From assembly GCA_022565655.1 (NCBI GenBank), contig JAIUMG010000001.1, positions 1 to 29,381 of the forward strand: DNA of 29,381 nt, written 5' to 3'. Below are positions 23,771 through 29,381 of this stretch, in pieces; within the stretch, counting starts at the first letter, position 1, and every line of letters starts with the position of its first letter. The translations under genes and the position numbers were made by a program. The notes beneath the pieces were generated by a model, which saw only the letters and a list, made by a program, of their open reading frames with translations, did no database searches and was not told the origin of the DNA. The DNA is from Alkalimonas sp. GTDB taxonomy: Bacteria; Pseudomonadota; Gammaproteobacteria; Enterobacterales; Alteromonadaceae.

Positions 23771-24152
23771 CTGGTTTTTATCGGTGCACGGCATCCATGC
23801 AGATGATGGCATTGTTGGTTAACAAAGCTGTCGTAGCCTAACTATCTGAGACAAAAAACAGAAAGCGCTGGTATGACCACTTGGTTTTGCCGGCGCTTTT
23901 GCTATTTAGGGGTTTACACTGAGCTCGATTTGGATAATTCTTACGCTAAGGCTGGTTAAAAAATAAGTACCTGTAAAAGGTCAGAGCCAGTTCCGCTTTG
24001 TGCGACAACAATCAAATCATTGTGCGCTAGCAATGCGAAAATAACTAGAACGAATTCAAATCAGCAATTGCGAAATGTTAGCCATGGATTCAGGTGTACT
24101 GTGAGCTCCGTTTCTGCAGTTTGCTTTTGCAAAATGTCAGAGGAGAAGTAAC
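23771..24152. other. Gene-free stretch between lexA and coxB (382 bp)
   Basis: I find no credible gene here. A minus-strand frame reaching into it (24061-24243) overlaps the coxB start and has no support. Contents: the lexA terminator near 23862-23905; two imperfect direct repeats with core AGCAAT(T)GCGAAA at 24029-24040 and 24063-24075, each with a nearby TCAAATCA (24012, 24056); and the strong AGAGGAG ribosome site of coxB at about 24139-24145. The cox promoter must lie in 23905-24130, but no -35/-10 pair is good enough to call. The length would allow regulator sites or a small RNA. Confidence 0.6.
23862..23905 (+). terminator. Intrinsic terminator of lexA
   Basis: Arms AAAGCGCTGG (23862-23871) and CCGGCGCTTT (23890-23899) form a 10-bp stem with one G-T pair. 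It is followed by TTGCTATTT. The 18-base loop itself can fold weakly (ACCAC/TTGGT). It lies about 90 bases past the lexA stop. Confidence 0.7.
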
Positions 24153-25298
24153 GTGGCGAAAACGAGAGGTTGGCGTTGGTCGCTACCCGCCTTGTTGTTG
24201 GCAGGCCCGGCTTATGCTTCAGGTTCAAACCTGAACATGACACCCGGTGTAACGGATATCAGTCAACAGGTTTACGACCTGCATATGACGATTTTCTGGA
24301 TCTGTTGTGCAATAGGTGCGGTAGTTTTTAGCGCAATGTTTGTGTCCATCCTGTTGCATCGTAAATCCCGAGGGGTCAAACCGGCCACCTTTCATGAAAG
24401 CACCAAGGTTGAAATCATCTGGACAGCGATCCCGGTGTTGATTCTGATTGTGATGGCGATTCCGGCTACCCGGGTGTTAATTGCGATGGAAGACACCAGC
24501 GATTCAGATGTGACCGTGCTCATCACCGGCTCGCAGTGGCGTTGGCATTATGAGTATCTCGATTACGATATCAATTACTTCTCTATCTTGGCGACACCTC
24601 GAGGCCAGATCGAAGGTCGTTTGCCCAAAGGTGAAAACTACTTGTTGGAAGTCGATCGCCCGCTAGTGATCCCGACCGATAAAAAAGTGCGCTTTTTGAT
24701 GACTTCAGATGACGTCATTCATTCCTGGTGGGTACCTGATTTTGCTATCAAAAAAGATACCAACCCAGGGTTTATCAATGAAGCCTGGACCCAGGTTAAC
24801 GAGCCCGGGATATACCGTGGTCAGTGTGCAGAGTTGTGCGGTATGGATCACGGCTTTATGCCAATCGTGGTGATTGCCAAAGAGCCCGCTGATTTTGAAA
24901 TTTGGGCCAAGGCAGAAGAAGAGCGTATTGCTGAGATCCGTGCAGAAGAACAGCGGTTATTAGCGCTGCAAATGAATCTTGATGAGCAAATGGAGTTGGG
25001 CGAGCGAGTCTATTTAGCGCATTGCGCTGCGTGCCATCAGCCGAATGGCGAAGGCTTACCTCCTATGTTTCCTGCTTTAAAAGGCAATCAGGTTGCAACG
25101 CAGGATCGAGCCGAGCATATCAGGGTGATGGTCGATGGCCGGCCTGGTACCTCGATGGCATCCTTTGCCCGTCAGTTAAGTTTGCGTGAACTCACCTCGG
25201 TGATCACCTATGGCCGCAACGCCTGGGGTAATGATACCGGGGATGTGGTACAAGCAGCGGAAGTCTATGAGTATATGCAGGGGAAGGGGAGTAACTAA
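24153..25298 (+). CDS. coxB: Cytochrome c oxidase subunit II with fused cytochrome c domain (caa3 type)
   Basis: Subunit II takes electrons at the CuA centre and passes them to subunit I. The 381-residue precursor has a signal peptide (about 1-23), two membrane helices (about 45-69 and 88-110) and a periplasmic cupredoxin domain with complete CuA ligands: His190 (HSWW), Cys225, Glu227, Cys229 and His233 in CAELCGMDH, and Met236. A charged helical linker (about 245-283) leads to a C-terminal c-type haem domain with CAACH (291-295) and a probable axial Met in TSMASF (about 335). The fused haem makes this a caa3-type oxidase. The start is GTG at 24153 behind AGAGGAG. The stop shares a base with the coxA ATG (TAATG), implying coupling. 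Confidence 0.96.
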   Translation: MAKTRGWRWSLPALLLAGPAYASGSNLNMTPGVTDISQQVYDLHMTIFWICCAIGAVVFSAMFVSILLHRKSRGVKPATFHESTKVEIIWTAIPVLILIVMAIPATRVLIAMEDTSDSDVTVLITGSQWRWHYEYLDYDINYFSILATPRGQIEGRLPKGENYLLEVDRPLVIPTDKKVRFLMTSDDVIHSWWVPDFAIKKDTNPGFINEAWTQVNEPGIYRGQCAELCGMDHGFMPIVVIAKEPADFEIWAKAEEERIAEIRAEEQRLLALQMNLDEQMELGERVYLAHCAACHQPNGEGLPPMFPALKGNQVATQDRAEHIRVMVDGRPGTSMASFARQLSLRELTSVITYGRNAWGNDTGDVVQAAEVYEYMQGKGSN

Positions 25299-26884
25299 TG
25301 AGTACAGTAACCACTGCAGATCATCATGATGAGCATCATGATCACAAGCCGACGGGTATAAAACGTTGGTTATTTACGACCAACCATAAAGACATTGGTA
25401 GTATGTATCTAATTTTCGCACTGGTGATGTTTTTCATCGGTGGTGCGATGGCCATGGTGATCCGTTTGGAGTTGTTCCAGCCCGGGTTGCAGTTCGTGGA
25501 TCCGCAATTCTTTAATCAGATGACCACAGTGCATGGCCTGATTATGGTGTTTGGTGCCGTGATGCCGGCGTTTACCGGCCTGGCCAACTGGATGATCCCC
25601 ATGATGATTGGGGCGCCTGACATGGCGTTACCACGGATGAACAACTGGAGCTTCTGGATTTTACCCTTTGCGTTTTTAATCCTGCTGATGACCTTGTTTA
25701 TGCCAGGTGGTGGCCCGGACTTTGGCTGGACCTTTTACGCACCACTGTCGACAACCTACAGTAACGACACCACCGCATTGTTTGTCTTTTCTGTGCATAT
25801 TATGGGTATTTCGTCGATTATGGGCGCGATTAACGTGATCGTCACCATCGTCAATATGCGCGCTCCCGGCATGACCTGGATGAAAATGCCTTTGTTCGTC
25901 TGGACCTGGTTGATTACCGCCTTCCTGTTGATCATGGTCATGCCTGTACTGGCGGGTGTGGTCACCATGGTTCTGACCGATAAATACTTTGCCACCAGTT
26001 TCTTTGATGCGGCCGGTGGTGGTGATCCGGTGCTGTTCCAGCATATTTTCTGGTTCTTTGGTCACCCTGAAGTCTACATCATGATTCTGCCTGCTTTTGG
26101 TATTATCTCTGCCATTGTGCCGACGTTCGCGCGCAAGAAACTATTTGGCTATGCGTCCATGGTATATGCCACAGCCAGTATTGCGATTTTGTCATTCCTG
26201 GTTTGGGCACACCACATGTTTACCACGGGTATGCCGGTGTTTGCTCTGCTGTTCTTTATGTACACCACCATGCTGATTGCGGTGCCGACCGGGGTAAAAG
26301 TCTTTAACTGGGTGGCCACCATGTGGCGAGGAGCCATGACGTTTGAAGTGCCGATGATGTTTGCACTGGCCTTTATCGTACTCTTTACGATTGGTGGCTT
26401 GTCTGGCGTGATGCTGGCCATAACGCCGGCAGACTTCCAATACCATGATACCTATTTTGTGGTGGCTCATTTCCACTATGTGTTGGTGTCTGGTGCTGTG
26501 TTCTCGATTGTGGCGGCGGTGTATTACTGGCTGCCAAAATGGACCGGGCACATGTACGATGAACGCTTGGGTCAGATGCATTTCTGGTGCTCACTGATTT
26601 CAGTCAATCTATTGTTCTTCCCAATGCACTTTGTCGGCTTGGCGGGTATGCCTCGTCGTATTCCGGACTATGCTCTGCAATTTGCCGACTTTAATGCCAT
26701 TATTAGTGTAGGCGGTTTCTTGTTTGGTTTGTCACAGCTGATTTTTGTCTGGGTATTGATCAAGTGCGCACGCGGTGGCGAGAAAGCCGAAGCCCGAGCC
26801 TGGGAAGGTGCAGAAGGTCTGGAGTGGGAAGTCCCATCACCGGCGCCTTACCATACCTTTGATACACCACCAGAAGTGAAATAA
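25298..26884 (+). CDS. coxA: Cytochrome c oxidase subunit I
   Basis: Subunit I is the haem-copper core that reduces oxygen and pumps protons. In the 528-residue product all ligands are present: His79 and His393 for low-spin haem a, His391 for haem a3, and His256, His305, His306 for CuB, with Tyr260 for the His-Tyr cross-link. D-channel Asp108 (APDM), Glu258 in GHPEVY and K-channel Lys334 (TGVKVFNW) mark a type A1 oxidase. About twelve membrane helices are expected. The N-terminus is His-rich (residues 9-16, HHDEHHDH), which may bind metal but may equally be neutral. Translationally coupled to coxB; ctaG follows after 12 bases. Confidence 0.98.
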   Translation: MSTVTTADHHDEHHDHKPTGIKRWLFTTNHKDIGSMYLIFALVMFFIGGAMAMVIRLELFQPGLQFVDPQFFNQMTTVHGLIMVFGAVMPAFTGLANWMIPMMIGAPDMALPRMNNWSFWILPFAFLILLMTLFMPGGGPDFGWTFYAPLSTTYSNDTTALFVFSVHIMGISSIMGAINVIVTIVNMRAPGMTWMKMPLFVWTWLITAFLLIMVMPVLAGVVTMVLTDKYFATSFFDAAGGGDPVLFQHIFWFFGHPEVYIMILPAFGIISAIVPTFARKKLFGYASMVYATASIAILSFLVWAHHMFTTGMPVFALLFFMYTTMLIAVPTGVKVFNWVATMWRGAMTFEVPMMFALAFIVLFTIGGLSGVMLAITPADFQYHDTYFVVAHFHYVLVSGAVFSIVAAVYYWLPKWTGHMYDERLGQMHFWCSLISVNLLFFPMHFVGLAGMPRRIPDYALQFADFNAIISVGGFLFGLSQLIFVWVLIKCARGGEKAEARAWEGAEGLEWEVPSPAPYHTFDTPPEVK

Positions 26885-26896
26885 GGAGTCAGAAGT

Positions 26897-27457
26897 ATGA
26901 ATGCAAAACAAACACTGATTGGCAAATTAAGCCTGCTGGTTGTGGCCATGTTTGCGTTCGGTTATGCCCTGGTGCCTTTGTATGAAGTATTTTGTGACAT
27001 CACTGGCATCAATGGCAAAACGGCTTCTGAACCTGTATCGGCCGAAGAAGCGATTGTGGATACCAGCCGGGAAATAACCATCGAGTTTATTGCCCGGCCC
27101 AATCAGCAGATGCCATGGGTCTTTAAGCCGGAAGTGCGCCGGATGCGTGTACACCCGGGTGAAATTCATATCATGAACTATGTGGCAGAAAACCCTACAT
27201 TACGCTCAATCGTTGGCCAGGCGGTCCCATCGGTCTCACCAGGCCGGGCAGCACTTTTCTTTCATAAAATAGAGTGCTTTTGCTTTACACAACAATATTT
27301 AGCTGGGGGCAATGACATGCTGATGCCATTGCAATTCTATGTGGACCCGGCACTACCTGCTCAGTACAGTACGATTACGTTGTCTTATACGCTCTATGAT
27401 GTGACGGACCAATGGCAGCCTGAAGCGCAAGACAACCTATCTGAACTTGGGGAATAA
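26897..27457 (+). CDS. ctaG: Cytochrome c oxidase copper-insertion protein CtaG/Cox11
   Basis: This assembly factor delivers copper to the CuB site of subunit I. The 186-residue protein has one N-terminal membrane helix (about 10-28) and a periplasmic immunoglobulin-like domain. It carries the conserved copper cysteines: Cys33 just after the helix (VFCDITGINGKT) and the pair Cys127/Cys129 in KIECFCFTQQ. AAGGAG precedes the ATG. Its place between coxA and coxC is the common proteobacterial order and fits its job on CoxA. (CtaG here means the Cox11 family, not the unrelated Bacillus CtaG.). Confidence 0.96.
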   Translation: MNAKQTLIGKLSLLVVAMFAFGYALVPLYEVFCDITGINGKTASEPVSAEEAIVDTSREITIEFIARPNQQMPWVFKPEVRRMRVHPGEIHIMNYVAENPTLRSIVGQAVPSVSPGRAALFFHKIECFCFTQQYLAGGNDMLMPLQFYVDPALPAQYSTITLSYTLYDVTDQWQPEAQDNLSELGE

Positions 27458-27459
27458 CA

Positions 27460-28338
27460 ATGAATAATGAAAGTTACCAAAAATACTATGTTCCCGATCA
27501 AAGCCCCTGGCCAATCGTCGGGGCCGTGGCGTTGTTCTTTATCGCCTTAGGTGCCGGCCTGTTTGTGATGGACATGGATAAAGGCGAAAGTGGCTGGGGC
27601 GGCTATATATTGCTGCTTGGCATCGCTATTTTATTTTTTATGCTGTACGGCTGGTTTAAAAATGTAATTGATGAGTCGATGACGGGTTTATACAGCGCTC
27701 AAATGGATCGCTCATTTAAACAAGGGATGAGCTGGTTTATTGTCTCTGAAATTATGTTTTTTGCCGCTTTGTTTGGCGCCCTGTTTTACGCCAGAATGAT
27801 TGCTATCCCCTGGTTGGGCGGTGCCAGCAACAATGAAATGACTGGTGCTATATTATGGCCAGACTTTTCAGCGGTGTGGCCACTGTTAACCACTCCAGGC
27901 GGTACGGAAACGCAAGCCATGGGCTGGGGCTTGCCAGCAATAAACACCACCATCCTGGTCATTTCCTCTATCACGCTGCATTTTGCCCATACCGGGCTTG
28001 AGCAGAATAAGCGTAAACAGCTGACAACCATGCTGCTGATCACCTTAATCCTCGGACTGATCTTTCTGGGCTTGCAGGGTTATGAGTACGTACATGCTTA
28101 CCGTGATTTGGGGCTGCGCTTAGACTCTGGTATTTATGGCAACACCTTCTTCATCCTGACCGGGTTCCATGGCATCCATGTGGCCTTGGGAGCCATTATC
28201 TTGTTCTTTGTGTTCCTGCGGGTGTTAAAAGGGCACTTTACCCCAGAGAAGCACTTTGCTTTTCAGGCTGGTGCCTGGTATTGGCACTTTGTCGATGTGG
28301 TCTGGTTGCTCGTATTCTTTGTGGTCTACGTGCTATAA
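27460..28338 (+). CDS. coxC: Cytochrome c oxidase subunit III
   Basis: Subunit III is the seven-helix membrane subunit that stabilises the oxidase and proton uptake. The 292 residues include YYVPDQSPWP at the start, FIVSEIMFFAALFGALFYAR, INTTILVISSITLHFAH, the GLQGYEYVHA region with the conserved Glu, FFILTGFHGIHVALGAI and the closing WYWHFVDVVWLLVFFVVYVL. GGGGA precedes the ATG, which is two bases after the ctaG stop. It is the last gene before the operon terminator. Confidence 0.97.
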   Translation: MNNESYQKYYVPDQSPWPIVGAVALFFIALGAGLFVMDMDKGESGWGGYILLLGIAILFFMLYGWFKNVIDESMTGLYSAQMDRSFKQGMSWFIVSEIMFFAALFGALFYARMIAIPWLGGASNNEMTGAILWPDFSAVWPLLTTPGGTETQAMGWGLPAINTTILVISSITLHFAHTGLEQNKRKQLTTMLLITLILGLIFLGLQGYEYVHAYRDLGLRLDSGIYGNTFFILTGFHGIHVALGAIILFFVFLRVLKGHFTPEKHFAFQAGAWYWHFVDVVWLLVFFVVYVL

Positions 28339-28347
28339 CGATGAATG

Positions 28348-28383
28348 TGCTTGGTGGGGTAAACCCACCAAGCATGGTTTGAT
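28348..28383 (+). terminator. Terminator of the coxB-coxC operon
   Basis: A perfect 11-bp stem, TGCTTGGTGGG (28348-28358) with its complement at 28364-28374 and loop GTAAA, is followed by the T-rich TGGTTTGATT. The T tract is broken, so read-through toward the SURF1 gene is possible. In the opposite direction there is no T run. Confidence 0.65.
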
Positions 28384-28593
28384 TTAGTAAGGCCTGGGGT
28401 TTGGCGTGATCATGCCGGTGGCTATTGCCAGCAAAATGAGTAGTAGAGCGATAGCGGAAAACAGTACCCGCTTACCCAAAAACTGACTCATCCGCACGGT
28501 TCCGGGTTCACTTCTCAGCATGGTGAACAGCGCACGGAATAAATTAAAAACAATAAAGAGCAGTAGCGCGATGATAATTATTTTAAGCCACAT
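28384..28593 (-). CDS. DUF2909-like two-helix membrane protein
   Basis: A 69-residue protein made of two membrane helices (about 2-24 and 45-63) joined by a basic loop (RSEPGTVRMSQFLGKRV). It resembles the DUF2909 family, small proteins often seen beside cytochrome oxidase assembly genes in gammaproteobacteria. GGGAG stands 11 bases before the ATG. It runs against the cox genes and is divergent from SURF1 across only 26 bases. An oxidase assembly role is a guess from position only. Confidence 0.83.
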   Translation of the reverse strand: MWLKIIIIALLLFIVFNLFRALFTMLRSEPGTVRMSQFLGKRVLFSAIALLLILLAIATGMITPNPRPY

Positions 28594-28619
28594 CTATTTT
28601 TGTCTCCCGAGATGTTGTT

Positions 28620-29348
28620 ATGCAGTTTAAAGTCAGACGCATGCATGTTCATCTGCATCCGGTGTGGTTCCTAATCACTTTGACGGCATTTGCCATTTTA
28701 ATCAAGCTCTCCTGGTGGCAGCTGGATAGAGCCGCCGAAAAAACAGCTCAATTACAGCGGCAGTCAGAGTGGCAAGCTCAAGGTCCAGTGAATTGGAGCC
28801 AGCTGCAGCGGATTGCGCTGGAAGATGCCGACTTACTGGAGTTTGCCGATCAAGGGCAATGGTTATCGCCGGTGGTGTGGCTGTTGGACAACAAAATAGT
28901 CGATGGCAAGGTTGGCTACGATGTGGTCATTCCGGTGCAGTTTAATCGCTTTGAGGCGCCAATTCTGGTCAATCTGGGCTGGGTAGAGGGGGCCGCCAGC
29001 CGGGCTGAGCTGCCAGAGCTAGAGATCCCTCAGCAGATCGAGGTGCAGGGCCTACTGAGAACTTCATTTGCGAATATACGTTTGGGGCAGAACTTAGAAG
29101 ATTTAGGACGCTGGCCAATGCGGATCCAGCAAATTGAGCTGGATGATTTGGCTCAATATCTACCGCAGCCAGCATACCCGGCGGTGATCTATCAATTGGG
29201 AACCAGCCCCTTTGTGACGCATTATCAAGCTGTCGTCATGCCACCTGAAAAGCATCGGGGTTATGCGCTGCAATGGTTTTTGCTGGCGGTTGCGGTGGTC
29301 GGTGTTGCCCTGGCGGCCAGTATTCGAAAAGAGGAAAGTGATGAGTAA
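28620..29348 (+). CDS. SURF1-family cytochrome oxidase assembly protein
   Basis: SURF1 proteins help insert haem a into subunit I. The 242-residue protein has the family architecture: a membrane helix at each end (about 12-30 and 216-235) and a periplasmic domain between. Conserved segments are WWQLDRAAEK after the first helix, LDNKIVDGKVGYDVVIPV, ILVNLGWVEG, and PPEKHRGYALQWF before the last helix. The ribosome site is weak (GAG). The gene is expected next to cox genes. The end overlaps the next start by eight bases. Confidence 0.93.
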   Translation: MQFKVRRMHVHLHPVWFLITLTAFAILIKLSWWQLDRAAEKTAQLQRQSEWQAQGPVNWSQLQRIALEDADLLEFADQGQWLSPVVWLLDNKIVDGKVGYDVVIPVQFNRFEAPILVNLGWVEGAASRAELPELEIPQQIEVQGLLRTSFANIRLGQNLEDLGRWPMRIQQIELDDLAQYLPQPAYPAVIYQLGTSPFVTHYQAVVMPPEKHRGYALQWFLLAVAVVGVALAASIRKEESDE

Positions 29349-29381
29349 GAATAAGTTTTTAGCATTATTCCTGGCCTTCTG
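29341..29381 (+). CDS. Start of a further gene, probably an oxidase assembly/associated membrane protein (3' end outside window)
   Basis: Thirteen codons are visible, MSKNKFLALFLAF, from an ATG with GAGGAAAG at ideal spacing that overlaps the SURF1 end by eight bases. The basic start followed by hydrophobic residues suggests a membrane anchor or signal peptide. In related genomes SURF1 is followed by a small oxidase-associated membrane protein and then haem A synthase (ctaA) and haem O synthase genes; that expectation is from memory. Too little is visible for identification. Confidence 0.6.
   Translation, partial: MSKNKFLALFLAF

Noticed and set aside
24061..24243. Minus-strand frame of 60 codons upstream of and into coxB
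   Set aside because: It overlaps the coxB signal peptide region, lacks a ribosome site and resembles no protein.
1..29381. Search for a mobile element, defence island, CRISPR array, tRNA/rRNA or secondary-metabolite cluster
   Set aside because: By eye nearly all of the window is core housekeeping genes in a familiar order; no transposase, integrase, spaced repeats, cloverleaf or toxin-antitoxin pair was seen.

Overview
This window is chromosomal core sequence from a gammaproteobacterium, most likely an Alteromonadales-type marine or freshwater genus (Rheinheimera/Alishewanella-like). I base this on protein similarity recalled from memory and on gene order: rhlB-gppA divergent from trxA-rho, ubiE-ubiJ-ubiB-tatABC-tatD, plsB next to lexA, and a coxB-coxA-ctaG-coxC cluster encoding a caa3-type oxidase. 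Genus assignment is tentative. I see no tRNA or rRNA genes, insertion sequences, prophage, CRISPR array or clear sign of recent transfer.

Layout. (1) 1-2580: end of cytidine deaminase and thymidine phosphorylase (pyrimidine salvage, +), then a convergent lipoprotein serine hydrolase (-) that overlaps deoA by 38 bp. (2) 2632-4602: rho and trxA (-), each followed by a clear intrinsic terminator, with a C-rich, G-poor leader in front of rho. (3) 4627-8121: rhlB, gppA and two small GNAT-type acetyltransferases (+), tightly packed. (4) 8126-15589: a ten-gene minus-strand run read as ubiE-ubiJ-ubiB-tatA-tatB-tatC-(unknown secreted protein)-tatD-(diguanylate cyclase)-hemB, with gaps of 34 bp or less or overlaps. 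It combines ubiquinone synthesis, Tat export and haem synthesis. (5) 15683-18813: a second, soluble diguanylate cyclase (-) and a divergent DUF885 lipoprotein (+) that ends at a bidirectional terminator. (6) 18832-20538: a small unknown protein and an EVE-domain protein (-), then tesB (+). (7) 20535-23770: plsB (-) and divergent lexA (+) with two SOS boxes. (8) 23771-29381: a gene-free stretch, then the cytochrome c oxidase genes coxB, coxA, ctaG, coxC (+), a DUF2909 membrane protein (-), a SURF1 assembly factor (+) and the first codons of a further gene.

Functionally the window centres on respiration (ubiquinone, haem, Tat export, cytochrome oxidase and its assembly factors), RNA and transcription housekeeping (Rho, RhlB, thioredoxin, GppA), lipid synthesis (PlsB, TesB) and the SOS master repressor. 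I found no convincing undescribed system. The points most worth a second look are the rut-like rho leader, the unknown secreted protein between tatC and tatD, the diguanylate cyclase embedded next to hemB, and the pair of cyclases that differ in their feedback (I) site.
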